DNA from: Siphonobacter sp. BAB-5405 | Lineage (GTDB): Bacteria > Bacteroidota > Bacteroidia > Cytophagales > Spirosomataceae | Length of the DNA stretch: 64,000 nt | NCBI RefSeq assembly: GCF_002872335.1 | Contig: NZ_NJAG01000013.1 | Location: 193,232 to 257,231, forward strand | Direction: 5' to 3' | In this document: in pieces, positions 34,396 through 44,323 of the stretch | Position numbering within the stretch: the first letter of the stretch is position 1 | How the letters are laid out: each line of letters opens with the position of its first letter | The notes under the pieces: model-generated | Told to the model about the DNA's origin: nothing | The model's database searches: none | Seen by the model: the letters and a program-made list of their open reading frames with translations, nothing else | Program-made: the position numbers and the translations under genes

Positions 34396-37157
34396 TTACA
34401 GATTGATCTCTACCCGGCCAAAGACATAACGACCGTTGAAACCAAACTGATTAGCCGTACGCGAATACAGAAACTGACCACTGTTGGAATTCGCCGCGAC
34501 GGTCATACGGTCGGGATATACATCAAACAGATTATTAGACCCGATCGTGATCCGGACGGGTTTGGCAATCGAGTAGCCTAAACCAACATCCGTAATGACT
34601 TTAGGCGTGTAATACTGTTGTCGCTCAATCGCATTGACAGCTTCGGTCACGCCACCAAAGTAATTATTCCGCAAAAAAACGTTGAACTTACCCAGATTGT
34701 ACGTGAGTGTCAGATTCACTTTTTTGTTGGGAATGGCCCGTTCCAGGTAAATCCGGCTGGCATTACTGAAGTATATATCCTCTTTGCCCTGCAGCAACTC
34801 GGAGGCTTTTACCGCACCGACCTGCCGAGTCTGGAAGAAAGAACCCGCTAAATCCGCCCGCAAGGTTCCCCGCCCCAGTCGCTCGCTGTAGGTCAATACC
34901 GCATCGATTCCTTTGGTTTCCGTATCGATAGCGTTGGCGAAAAATTGGGCTCGGGTCGCATTAGCCTGTAAGAGAATGTCGTACAACTGCCGGTCGGCTT
35001 CCGAAGCGTTGGCGGCATTACTTCCCGCAAACTGATCCGTGAAAATAACCCGGTCGTTGATCCGGGTGAAATAGCCATCGACCGTTACCTTAAACGACCC
35101 CAGATTACCGGTTACACCTGCACTCACACTTTGTGATTTCTCGGGACGCAGACTCGGAATACCCACCAGTTGGGCCGCCCGGCTGTTGTTGGGAAATACG
35201 CCTACTTCATTCGCTACTCCATTCGTAAAGACTGTAGACGTATTCGTGTAATATCGCTGTTGCAGCGAAGGAGCCCGGAAACCCGTATTGGTCGAAGCCC
35301 GGACGGCGATCTGATCGGTGATTTTGTAGCGAAGCGAGATTTTCCCGTTCAGCGTCGAGCCGAAGTCACTGTAGTTCTCGTACCGAATGGCTCCATCCAC
35401 CAAAAAGGCTTCACTCAGATTTAATTCAACCTCACCGTATGCCGCTACCGACGTCCGATTGGCATTCACCGCATTCTCCGGCCGGAAGCCCGGAAACACC
35501 TGAGCCCCACCGGGACGCGGCGAACCGTTGGGTCCAAACAGGGTATTGACCGGACCGGCTGGATCGGGAATCAGAATAGGTTTACCCGTGGCATCTACGC
35601 CAACCTGCCGGGCCGTACCGTAATTCGTATACGAGTTCGGATCACCGGGCAGCAGTTGGTAACGCTCGAAGCGGTATTCACTCCCAAACGCTAGATTCAA
35701 TCCGCTCAGAACATCGAATTTTCGGGTAAAATCCAGATTGAATGTGTTTTGCGTAAACCGTGGACCACCTGCCCGGAATACCGTAGGCGACGCCGTCAGC
35801 AAAGAAGCATTGATCGAATTTTCAACCCGGAACTCAAACTGGTTTTGTCCCAGGGTATTACTGAAGTCAATGTGCCAGTCGTTTACATCTCCCCGAATTC
35901 CCACGGAGACCGAGCGATCGTAAATGTCTGACCCGATATACGGCATAAAACCCAGGGGGTAGACCTCCAGTACGTTTCGGGCATCATTGGGATACCGGTA
36001 AAAGCCGGGCGAAAGTCCGCGACGATAACCCAGGCCCCCGAAAGAATAAATCTCGGCGTTGTTTCCCAGCGGCACGGCGGCATTGAAAAAGAACTGACCG
36101 CTCCGGAACTGCGACTGTCCGACAATCAGGCTGTAATCTTCACGCGTAGTGTTGGTGCGGGCCAGAAAGCCTTCGGTATCATCTGCCCCGCCGGGATACG
36201 TCGGGTAAATGACCCCGTTGTATACGCCTCCCCGATTGGTCGGTTCGCGTTGGTCGAATGAGCCGGAGAAGTTAATGTAACCACCTTTTTCACCCAAGGG
36301 CAACCCGTAATTCAGTGCGACCTGTACGTTTTGTCCATCCTGAATATTCTTTCCGTTGCTCTGGGTGATGTACCCGCCCGTCGTCACGTTGGCGTCGAAG
36401 TGGTTGACTGCACTTTTCAAAACGATGTTGATGACTCCGGCAATGGCATCCGAGCCATACTGGGCCGAAGCTCCATCCCGCAGAATTTCAATTCGGTCGA
36501 TAGCGGATACGGGAATCGCGTTCAAATCCGTTCCGACCGATCCCCGGCCTACCGTACCGTTCACATTTACCAGTGAAGACGTATGCCGCCGCTTGCCGTT
36601 AATCAGTACCAGCACCTGATCGGGACCCAACCCGCGAATGGAAGCCGGGTCAATGTGGTCCGTACCATCGCCGAGCGACTGCGTATTAGAACTGAACGAT
36701 GGAGCGGCGTAATTCAGAATCTGGTTGAGCGTCACCTGCGGAGCATCGCGGGTGAGTCGCTTCACGTCGAGTACATCGACGGGTACGGGCGAGTCCAGTT
36801 GCGTACGCGGTTGCGAACGGCTCCCGATTACCACCACTTCGTTGAGTTCAACGCCGGGTTCCAGTGCGAAATCAAGCGTGGCCGTTTCGCCTGCGGCTAC
36901 GGTCACGGTTTGCGTCTGGTTTTTGTATCCTACAAAACCGGCCATCACCGTCAGTGTACCGGGGGATACCGAAAGGCTGTATTCGCCACTAGCATTGGTC
37001 AGGGCTCCCGAGCGGCCTACCGTAACCGTCGCTCCGACGAGGCTTCGCCACCGGAAGTAACCTTGCCGCGTAAGGTAGCCTGCTGGGCAAACGTCAGGCC
37101 CGGCAGCAGCATACCAATGAGCAAAAAGAAGAGTTTGGAAGTAATTAGGTGTTTCAT
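34396..37157 (-). pseudogene. TonB-dependent receptor with N-terminal frameshift
   Basis: Outer-membrane transporter, about 920 residues if restored. The proper start is the ATG at 37157, giving the signal peptide MKHLITSKLFFLLIGMLL...TFAQ and the start of the CarboxypepD domain (QATLRGKVTSGGEA). At about 37041 one base is missing; the frame then continues LVGATVTVGRSGALTNASGEYSL, the plug (PQVTLNQILNYAAPS, ADQVLVLINGKRRH-like, IEILRDGASAQYGSDAIAGVINI), and a full beta-barrel to the stop. As sequenced the signal is out of frame, so it is a recent pseudogene or a sequence error. Substrate unknown; no SusD partner is adjacent. The barrel itself is intact. Confidence 0.85.
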
Positions 37158-37236
37158 AGAATGGAGTTTTGTTGCAAAACGTATACCTATTCGTTACTCG
37201 CAAAAACACTATACTAGCACGTTCCTGAACTAATCC

Positions 37237-37253
37237 TTGGCATGCCCTTTGTA
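37237..37253 (+). promoter_or_regulatory. sigma54-like promoter element, first copy
   Basis: TTGGCATGCCCTTTGTA resembles the sigma54 consensus TTGGCACG-N4-TTGC with GT in place of the final GC. It ends 41 nt before the DUF6582 ATG. Confidence 0.45.
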
Positions 37254-37293
37254 CCATTCAAGGTTATGATTTTCACCCTAACATGAAAAGACC

Positions 37294-37545
37294 ATGAGCA
37301 CGCACATTGATCGTCGGGAGGATGTCAATCCTGAAGAAGGCGAACGCAAATACGGCGATGTTCCTTTCGCTGATACCACCAATCATAAGTATCCGATCGA
37401 TACCCCCGAACACATTCGGGCTGCCTGGAGCTACATTCATCATAAAGACAATGCAGCCAAGTATGATTCCGACGAGGTCGAACTCATCAAAGACCGCATC
37501 CGTCGGGCGGCTGAAAAGCACGACATTAGTTTGGAAGATGATTGA
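37294..37545 (+). CDS. DUF6582 domain protein
   Basis: 83-residue charged protein starting STHIDRREDVNPEEGERKYGDV, with central NHKYPIDTPEHIRAAWSYIHH and a basic C-terminal helix (VELIKDRIRRAAEKHDI). This matches DUF6582, a small family also seen on plasmids and in phage-derived regions. No function is known. Preceded by a sigma54-like element that recurs, at the same distance, before the holin-like gene downstream, hinting at joint control. Confidence 0.85.
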   Translation: MSTHIDRREDVNPEEGERKYGDVPFADTTNHKYPIDTPEHIRAAWSYIHHKDNAAKYDSDEVELIKDRIRRAAEKHDISLEDD

Positions 37546-37705
37546 AAGGGCTAATTCCTTTAAGAGTATCTATACGAGAAAGCTTTCGATGGGTAAGATC
37601 TTGTGGTACAGCAATAGACATACTCAGTTTTCTGAAACTTAATCAGAACGTTTGCAAAATCATTGATGTGTAGAAAATATGACTCAGATTATGCAAAGTG
37701 GAATT

Positions 37706-37722
37706 TTGGTATGCCTTTGGTA
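37706..37722 (+). promoter_or_regulatory. sigma54-like promoter element, second copy
   Basis: TTGGTATGCCTTTGGTA, nearly the same as the element at 37237, ending 40 nt before the ATG of the holin-like gene. Confidence 0.4.
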
Positions 37723-37761
37723 GAGAAGCTGATATTTCAACCCTAGCTATAACTACTTAGT

Positions 37762-38172
37762 ATGAATTTAATTCTGCATTTACTGCTCGACGCTGCCGTC
37801 ATTTTTGGTTTAGCGTATGTCATGCCTCAGGTTGAGGTAAAAAGTTTTGGTAAAGCGTTGCTCGTCGCTGTGATCCTGGCTCTTCTCAACGTTACAATCG
37901 GCTGGATTCTCCGGGGCATTGGTAACCTGGTTACGTTCTTTCTTCTGTCATTCATCGTCCGTCTGCTTGTGACGGCGGTACTGCTCAAGCTGGTCGATTC
38001 GTTCATGAGCAGCCTGACCATCCGTGGTTTCTGGCCCGCTGTAGTCATTGCTCTGGGCGTAGCCGTTGCCGGGGCGGTTCTGGATCAGGTATTGACTCCA
38101 GCTCCTGCGGGCAATGGACGCATGGAAACAGCCCTACAATGGATATCCCAAACCCCTTTACTTAGAAGCTAA
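37762..38172 (+). CDS. phage holin family 4-type (YvlD-like) membrane protein
   Basis: 136-residue inner-membrane protein with four hydrophobic helices (LLLDAAVIFGLAYVM, LLVAVILALLNVTIG, LVTFFLLSFIVRLLVT, AVVIALGVAVAGAVL). Matches the phage_holin_4_2 (YvlD) family, which despite its name is a chromosomal envelope-stress-type protein in many bacteria. No lysin or phage gene is near. Strong terminator 24 nt after the stop codon. Confidence 0.88.
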   Translation: MNLILHLLLDAAVIFGLAYVMPQVEVKSFGKALLVAVILALLNVTIGWILRGIGNLVTFFLLSFIVRLLVTAVLLKLVDSFMSSLTIRGFWPAVVIALGVAVAGAVLDQVLTPAPAGNGRMETALQWISQTPLLRS

Positions 38173-38195
38173 CGTTTAGCGGATAGACTATACAT

Positions 38196-38236
38196 AAAAT
38201 CAAAAGAGCAGCGGGGTTCGCTGCTCTTTTGATTTT
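38196..38236 (+). terminator. strong intrinsic terminator
   Basis: Perfect 18-bp stem (38196-38213 with 38219-38236), 5-nt loop, stem ending in TTTT. Confidence 0.85.
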
Positions 38237-38408
38237 ACTGACCACCAGGAAGGAATCTATTCATACCTCCATTTGTATGAATTTTCCAGGCGAGCGATCG
38301 CCGTACCAGGTGTATTTCATCCATTCATGGTATCCGGGTGTTCAGATCCGTACTCTTCCATTCCTGCGAGCTACCTTATCAGCTCCGGTTATTCAGCCAT
38401 GTATCTAC

Positions 38409-38443
38409 AAAAGCGACCCGACAGGAATTGTCGGGTCGCTTTT
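38409..38443 (-). terminator. terminator of the S9 peptidase gene
   Basis: Perfect 15-bp stem (38409-38423 with 38429-38443), 5-nt loop, 15 nt past the stop codon; the stem ends in TTTT on the minus strand. Confidence 0.8.
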
Positions 38444-38457
38444 ACAAGTATAAAATC

Positions 38458-40938
38458 TTATTTTTCGGTTTTACCACCTACTGAGCCAGCGGGCGTCGTT
38501 GCTTTACCGGCATTTTTCACGTACTTGTCTAACCAGCCATTCATCTCACTGAGCATGTGCATCAGCGATTCCTGCGAATCGTAGTGGTGACTTTCGTAAG
38601 GTAGAAACACCAGCTTGGCAGTAGCTCCCATGCCTTTCAGGGCGTTGTAATAACGCTCCGATTGGACGGGGAATGTTCCGGTATTGTTATCCGCTTCGCC
38701 GTGGATGAGCAACAGCGGCGTTTTCATTTTGTCGGCATTCATGAAGGGTGACATGCGGTTGTACACGTCGGGAGCCTGCCAGTACGTACGCTGTTCATTC
38801 TGGAAGCCGAAGGGCGTTAGGGTACGGTTGTACGCACCGCTACGGGCAATACCAGCCTTGAACAATTTACTATGCGTCAGCAGGTTCGCCGTCATGAAAG
38901 CACCGTACGAGTGACCGCCTACGCCAACCCGGCTCGAATCCACTACGCCCAGTTTCACTCCTTCGTCAATAGCCGCTTTCGCCGAAGCTACGAGTTGTTC
39001 CACGTACGTATCGTTGGGTTCTTTGTCGCCTTCGCCGATAATGGGAATAGAAGCGTTATCCAGAACGGCGTAACCCATTGTTACAAAGGCAGCGGCTCCC
39101 CAGAAACTAATGGCGTTGAATTTGTAGGGTGATCCACTGACCTGACCAGCAGCGTCCTTGCTTTTGAATTCCGCGGGATAAGCCCAAAGGAAGGTCGGCA
39201 ACGGACCGTCTTCTTTTTTGTAACCCGCGGGCAAATACAGCGTTGCCGTCAGATCCACGCCATCGTTGCGTTTGTAGCGAAGTACCTGTTTCTGAATGCC
39301 TTTCAATTGCGGATACGGATCGGGGAAGAAGCTCACCTGCGTAACCGCCGTTTCATTTTTCTTCTTCTTTTTCGCGTTGAAATTCAGGTTGCGGATGAAG
39401 TAATTCGGGTTTTGATCCACCGCTTCGCGACGGGTCAGCAGCAGTCCTTTTTCGGCACTCAGCAAACTCACCGGAATTTCGAAAAACGGAGCTTCCGAAC
39501 GCCAGATGACTTTATTCTCTTTCGTTACCAGATTCAGTACGCTTACAAACGGACGATCGCCTTCGGGTGACGCACCGACGGTATTCGTAAAGTACAGTTC
39601 ATTTTTGGCATTGATGTCGAGCACCTGACGACCGTACTGGTTTTTACGGGTCTCGGGCCGACCGGGATCGGAGTACTTATCTTCAAACGAACGTTCGAGC
39701 AATACAACCGGATTCGTTGGATTGGAAGGATTCAGAATCTTCGTCACCTGCTTTCGGGTAGCCCACCAGCGTTCCTGTACGAGAGCCGTATTGGCATTAC
39801 CCCAGGTGACGCCACCAAAACGCAGAGCACTGGCGTACAATTCTTTGGCTTCGCCCGAGAACGGAGCTTCCAGCGTTTTCAGCACGTCACGAACGGCTAC
39901 CTTCCGTTTGGCATCACCACCATCTTTAGGTTCTACCCAGGTTACAGTAGCCGGAACGTCGGCCCGCCAGTTGTAATTGCGTGGATAAGGAATCGTCGCA
40001 TCCGAACCCCAGGGAGCATTTTCCACCAGCGGATTATCCGTCAGCGTTTTTACGAGTGAACCGTTGAGGCTGTATACATCGACCTTGGTCGGGAAGTACC
40101 GCATCGGAACGATGTAGGAGAACGGACGGTGTACGCTTTCCACGAGCACGTACTGTCCGTCGGGCGACGGCGTAGCATCCGTTACCAGTAAGGGTTGACC
40201 GATATTTTGTACCGAACCATCCAGTCCAAGTTTCACCACCTGAGCCGTGGCGTGGTACTCAAACAATTTTTCGTCGGAAGGATTTTTCAGCAAATCCTGG
40301 TACGTCGGAGCCTGTCCTTTTTTACCAAGGTTTTCCTGAATGGTCGGTCCCGAAGGTACCCGACTCAGGGCCGGGGCCGCTCCACGAGCATTCGGGACGG
40401 TCGTTACGATCAGGGATTTGGAATCGGAAACCCAGTTCAGCGGTGAACCCAACGCAGCGTTTACGGCCAGATCAGAAAGTTTCTGAGCCGTAGCCGTAGC
40501 AACGTCAATTACGTAAAGTTCAATTTTGTTTTCGCTGGAATTCGTGAAGGCAATCTTCGTTTCATCCGGCGACCAGGTCAGGTTCGAAATAGCGGCTTTG
40601 GCGGGTAGTCCCTTCACCTGCATTTCTTCCTTGCCGTTCAGTTTGCGTAGTTTCAGATTGATGAGCGGAAAGCCACGACTGGGTCCGTTGTTGGCAGGAT
40701 TGATCCGCAAGCCAGCAATCCGTAATTCTGGCTGCGACAATTCAGCGATGGAAGGATTCGCGGCCCGTTCGGTAATCAGCACCCAGTCGCCTTTGGAATC
40801 GACATTAAAACCCGGCGTGGGGGGCGTGTTGACCAGATCAGCCAGGGCTTTGGGAGGCGTACGGTAGCCGCCGTCCTGGGCGTATACCAGTTGCCCCATC
40901 CCCAAAGCCAGCAGTACAATAAGGAGTGGTTTTCTCAT
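38458..40938 (-). CDS. S9 family prolyl-oligopeptidase-type peptidase, secreted
   Basis: Exported serine peptidase of 826 residues; signal peptide ending VYAQ. The first 530 residues are a beta-propeller (repeated blocks such as SNLTWSPDETKIAFTNSSENKIEL and DATPSPDGQYVLVES). The alpha/beta-hydrolase domain has the nucleophile Ser in GVGGHSYGAFMTA, Asp in LIHGEADNNTGTFP and His in YESHHYDS. Sequence order and size fit the S9D glutamyl-endopeptidase-like group. Periplasmic protein breakdown. Followed by a terminator; heptad arrays lie upstream. Confidence 0.92.
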   Translation of the reverse strand: MRKPLLIVLLALGMGQLVYAQDGGYRTPPKALADLVNTPPTPGFNVDSKGDWVLITERAANPSIAELSQPELRIAGLRINPANNGPSRGFPLINLKLRKLNGKEEMQVKGLPAKAAISNLTWSPDETKIAFTNSSENKIELYVIDVATATAQKLSDLAVNAALGSPLNWVSDSKSLIVTTVPNARGAAPALSRVPSGPTIQENLGKKGQAPTYQDLLKNPSDEKLFEYHATAQVVKLGLDGSVQNIGQPLLVTDATPSPDGQYVLVESVHRPFSYIVPMRYFPTKVDVYSLNGSLVKTLTDNPLVENAPWGSDATIPYPRNYNWRADVPATVTWVEPKDGGDAKRKVAVRDVLKTLEAPFSGEAKELYASALRFGGVTWGNANTALVQERWWATRKQVTKILNPSNPTNPVVLLERSFEDKYSDPGRPETRKNQYGRQVLDINAKNELYFTNTVGASPEGDRPFVSVLNLVTKENKVIWRSEAPFFEIPVSLLSAEKGLLLTRREAVDQNPNYFIRNLNFNAKKKKKNETAVTQVSFFPDPYPQLKGIQKQVLRYKRNDGVDLTATLYLPAGYKKEDGPLPTFLWAYPAEFKSKDAAGQVSGSPYKFNAISFWGAAAFVTMGYAVLDNASIPIIGEGDKEPNDTYVEQLVASAKAAIDEGVKLGVVDSSRVGVGGHSYGAFMTANLLTHSKLFKAGIARSGAYNRTLTPFGFQNEQRTYWQAPDVYNRMSPFMNADKMKTPLLLIHGEADNNTGTFPVQSERYYNALKGMGATAKLVFLPYESHHYDSQESLMHMLSEMNGWLDKYVKNAGKATTPAGSVGGKTEK

Positions 40939-41326
40939 GGGAAAGTGAATGATGTAGAGATTTTACAGGTGTTTATAGCGGATGAGCGTAGGTTCGAAGG
41001 CAGGTTAGGGTTTGAATGGTGTTTGAGTTGGTTTGAATAAGGTTTGAAGTTTGAGTCAAGTTTAAGGTTTACGTAGAGGATAGGAGTGCCGGGCACTGAT
41101 CCCGGAACAGCCGATTAAATACCTGCGACTTGAACTTTCCCCTAAAGACAAATGAACCTGAAACCGCTTCAGACCAAAAACCGATTTCAAACTTGAAACT
41201 GCTCTCAAACAGCTTCAAACCTGAAACCACTCAAACTATTTTCAAACATGAAAAAGCTTCAAACGCTCAGCTACCCGCAGACGCTTTTCAAACGTTCCAA
41301 CCAATTTAACCACTCCTGCGAATCGC
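40939..41326. repeat. inward heptad arrays upstream of the S9 gene
   Basis: Left array about 40991-41073 and right array (minus strand) from 41293 back to about 41155, composed of GTTTGAA/GTTTGAG/GTTTCAG units with 7-11 nt spacing and pointing inward. The core between them (41074-41154) has no open frame. The longest site of the family in this window. Confidence 0.75.
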
Positions 41327-42238
41327 CTATGGGTTTATCGTCTCTTTCGCCCGCCGATTCGACCAACGGCTTAAAACCGGATACAACAATACGGCCCCTA
41401 AAATCAGGGAAGCCCCTGCGTAAAAGCCCGTCGTCATTTTTTCGGCATCGCCAAAAATGAAGAAAGCCAGTAGAATTCCGTAAATGGGTTCCAGGTTTAC
41501 GGTCAGGTTCATCACAAAGGCCGTAAAGGTTTGAAACAACCGCACAAATGCCGCATAAGCGTATACGGTACACACGCCCGCCAGTACCACGACCCAAAGC
41601 CAGTCCCAGCCCTGCGGCAGAATCGCTACGGGTTCTTCCGGAGCCAGTACGCCATAGTACAGGGGCAGAAATACGGCCGTACTGATCCAGGCCCCGGTCA
41701 TTTCATAAGCGGTAATCAGGCGGGGTTCTACCTGACGACTGAACATGGAGTTAAACACGGAAAACAGGGCCGAAAGGAAGGCCGCCGTTACGGACATGGC
41801 TAGACCCAACGCGTGATCGAATTCAAACAGAAAGATCAGATACAGACCCGCCATGACCAGTAATCCCAGGAAAATTTCAATGGGACTAATGCGACGCCGG
41901 GTAAATAAGGGCTCTACCACCGCCGTCCACAACGAACCGGTGGACATACCGGCCAGACACACTGAAACGTTGGAAACCCGGGCCGAGCCAAAAAACAACA
42001 GCCAGTGAGCTGCTACGAGCGTGCCTGTCAGTAACAGTTTCACGACCGGAATCGGCTGCTGGGGCTCCGCCTGTTTCTGCCAACGCAAAAAGGCCCACAT
42101 GCCCAGCGTAGCCAGCCCCGTACGCCAGAATACCAATGACAACGCAGGAATGGTAACCAGCCTTCCCAAAATGGCCGTAAAACCAAAAATCAGAACAATA
42201 AAGTGTAATTGTAAGTAGTCGCGAACAGTGGGCCTCAT
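41327..42238 (-). CDS. DMT superfamily (EamA) transporter
   Basis: Ten-helix inner-membrane protein of 303 residues made of two EamA repeats (first from LQLHFIVLIFGFTAILGRLV, second from LGLAMSVTAAFLSALFSVFNS, ending LEPIYGILLAFFIFGD). Family members export or exchange small metabolites; the substrate cannot be read from sequence. It lies 115 nt downstream of the LptF/G permease gene on the same strand. Confidence 0.88.
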   Translation of the reverse strand: MRPTVRDYLQLHFIVLIFGFTAILGRLVTIPALSLVFWRTGLATLGMWAFLRWQKQAEPQQPIPVVKLLLTGTLVAAHWLLFFGSARVSNVSVCLAGMSTGSLWTAVVEPLFTRRRISPIEIFLGLLVMAGLYLIFLFEFDHALGLAMSVTAAFLSALFSVFNSMFSRQVEPRLITAYEMTGAWISTAVFLPLYYGVLAPEEPVAILPQGWDWLWVVVLAGVCTVYAYAAFVRLFQTFTAFVMNLTVNLEPIYGILLAFFIFGDAEKMTTGFYAGASLILGAVLLYPVLSRWSNRRAKETINP

Positions 42239-42353
42239 GGCAATCAGATCAAAAGAAATACGGCTCGACCATCGGCCGAGTTATAGGGGCGGTGAGAGGC
42301 ATGAAGGAGTTAAACCGTAAAGATAAGGGCTTACTTTCGGTGTCGATACTTTT

Positions 42354-43432
42354 TTAACGCGGTACAGTGCGATACAGAACCAGTCCAACTACTGAGAACA
42401 CAATATTGGGTAACCATACGGCCAGGAAGGGATCAAAGGCCCCTTTTTTGGCAATACCGCTACTCATCATGAAAAACAGAATGTAAATAAAGGCCAGTCC
42501 AAAACCCAGGGCGATCTGGAAACCTACCCCACCCCGCGATTTCCGGGCGGAAACAATGACGCCAATAGCCGTCAGAATAACAATGGCAAAGGGGCTAGCC
42601 AATCGCTGGTATTTTTCAATCAGGTATAGTTCGACTCCTTCCGCTCCCCGGCTCTGAAGCTTCTGAATATGCTCATTGAGTTCGGTTAGCGTAAAGGTTT
42701 TCTCCAGATCCTGCGTGCTTCCAAAATCTTTGGGTTCCAGGGCCAGGGTCGTATCAATCAGCTTTCCGTAGGTAAGCTGCTCACCGGTTTCGGTGATGGT
42801 ACGGATGCTGTAATCCACCGCCGACCACTTGTTAATCTCTGGTTTCCAGACAATATACGAGGCTGCCAGTTTCTGTACCAGCTTATTGTTTTCAAATTTT
42901 TCCAGCGTAAACTTATCGCCCTGCTGGGTACTGTTATTGTAGCTCGCCAGGTACGCGTACACGTTCGGGCCGACCTGAATGTGTACATCGCGTTTGTCGT
43001 AATAATACGTTCCTCCCTGCACGTACTTCTGCTCGAAGGCCAGCCGCTTTTTATCAGCTGTCGGAATGACATAGGCCACCAGATAGAAAATCACCCCCGC
43101 AATGAGCGAGGCCGCCAGCAGGTACGGTCGCATGAAGCGAAGGAAACTGACGCCCGTACTAAAATGGCAATAATCTCGGTTTTAGCCGCCAGGTTGGCCG
43201 TAAAGAAAACGACCGTAATGAAGACCATCAGCGGACTTACGTAGTTGGCCCAGAAAATGGCTAAATTGACGTAATACACCAACAACAGATCGTGCGTGGA
43301 GGGCTTATTACGAATAAAGTTTTCGACCTTTTCGGTATAGTCGATCACCAGAATAATCAATGTCACCAGCGAAACGACAAAAACGTAGGTCGTCAGAAAT
43401 CGCTTGAATATATACCAGTCGAGTATTTTCAC
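42354..43432 (-). pseudogene. LptF/LptG-family permease, frameshifted
   Basis: Inner-membrane component of the LPS export ABC complex (YjgP/YjgQ family), about 360 residues if restored. The first frame (43432 to about 43165) gives MKILDWYIFKRFLTTYVFVVSL through LAAKTEIIAI; the second resumes as STGVSFLRFMRPYLLAASL and runs to 42354 with the beta-jellyroll and last three helices. One base is missing in or next to the A4 run at 43161-43164. Both halves are otherwise intact. Because this protein is normally essential with its partner, a sequencing error or a second copy elsewhere is likely. Confidence 0.85.
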
Positions 43433-43585
43433 GGCTCCGGGGTCACGGTTCGGGGAATTCTGTACGCGAAACTAAAACTACTTTCGCAAAGCCCCTTCTT
43501 AAAAAATGCAAATAACGTAGGCTAAAAAAACGGACGACCCTACGCTAATGAGCAGCAACAGAAATTTTAGTGAACAGGTTCTGGC

Positions 43586-44248
43586 TTAAACCTTCGTCTG
43601 CACCAGAATATTACGGGCCACTTCATAGCTCACAAAAGAAGGATGAGCTTCGTTAATCTGGATCGTCATCGAACGGTCAAACTCGTTGACTTCCAGTACC
43701 TGTACCAGACTTCCGGGAATGAGCCCTGATTTACTCAGAAACTGCAAAAACGGAGCCGTATGCTCCGATACGCCCATCATGATAACTTCCTGCTGAACAG
43801 GCACTTCGGCTAATTTCTCATATTCAGCGGAAGGCATTCGGCCCGAAGCCGTCGGGATAGGATCGCCGTGTGGATCGGACTCTGGAAAATCCAGAAAAGC
43901 ATCCAGTCGATTGATGAGTTCTTCGGAAGCAATGTGCTCCAATTCTTCGGCAATCGGGTGTACCTCATCCCAGCGAAAACCCAGCTTTTCCACCATAAAG
44001 ACCTCCCATAATCGGTGCCGTCGGATCACCTTCAGGGCTTCCTGCTGACCTTCTTCCGTAAGCCGAACGCCCTGATACTTTTTATAATGGATCAGATTTT
44101 TTTCTGCCAGTTTCCGTAACATATCCGTCACTGACGCCGCTTTCGTCTGCGTTTGCTCCGCCAGGGCGTTCGTACTCACCTCTTCGTAGCCGGGCCCTGA
44201 GAGATGGTAGATTAGTTTTAGATAGTTTTCTTCCGTTAATGAAGCCAT
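43586..44248 (-). CDS. mntR: DtxR/MntR-family metalloregulator
   Basis: Metal-dependent repressor of 220 residues: winged-helix DNA-binding domain (ENYLKLIYHLSG, VSTNALAEQTQTKAASVTDMLRKLAEKNLI), the dimerisation/metal domain with ligands in RRHRLWEVFM and HPIAEELEHIASEE, and a C-terminal FeoA-like SH3 domain (APFLQFLSKSGLIPGSLVQVLEV). Divergent from the Nramp transporter gene with a palindromic box between them, so it most likely represses mntH when manganese (or iron) is plentiful. Start at 44248 or 44254. Confidence 0.9.
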   Translation of the reverse strand: MASLTEENYLKLIYHLSGPGYEEVSTNALAEQTQTKAASVTDMLRKLAEKNLIHYKKYQGVRLTEEGQQEALKVIRRHRLWEVFMVEKLGFRWDEVHPIAEELEHIASEELINRLDAFLDFPESDPHGDPIPTASGRMPSAEYEKLAEVPVQQEVIMMGVSEHTAPFLQFLSKSGLIPGSLVQVLEVNEFDRSMTIQINEAHPSFVSYEVARNILVQTKV

Positions 44249-44267
44249 TCGCAAATTCAGTTGGCTA

Positions 44268-44275
44268 CAAAGGTA
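44268..44275 (-). promoter_or_regulatory. -7 element of mntR
   Basis: Perfect TACCTTTG on the minus strand, 20 nt before the mntR start; no clear -33 box. Confidence 0.45.
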
Positions 44276-44300
44276 CTTTTGAGGAAGTCAAAAATAAAAA

Positions 44301-44316
44301 TTTAGGGCACCCTAAA
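44301..44316. promoter_or_regulatory. DtxR/MntR-type operator
   Basis: TTTAGGGCACCCTAAA, a 7-2-7 palindrome of the DtxR-box kind, between divergent mntR and mntH. It ends 8 nt before the -33 box of mntH and lies upstream of the mntR -7 box, so one dimer could affect both. Confidence 0.7.
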
Positions 44317-44323
44317 AAAATGT

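Noticed and set aside
37158..37257. N-terminal 33 residues of the long TonB receptor frame
   Set aside because: They lack a signal peptide; the ATG at 37157 in another frame gives one, and a single-base deletion explains the mismatch.
37294..38172. Prophage remnant (DUF6582 plus phage holin family)
   Set aside because: Both families occur as ordinary chromosomal genes; there is no integrase, lysin, structural gene or att site here.
38273..38584. 103-codon frame between holin and S9 genes
   Set aside because: It reads through the S9 terminator hairpin and into the end of the S9 gene.
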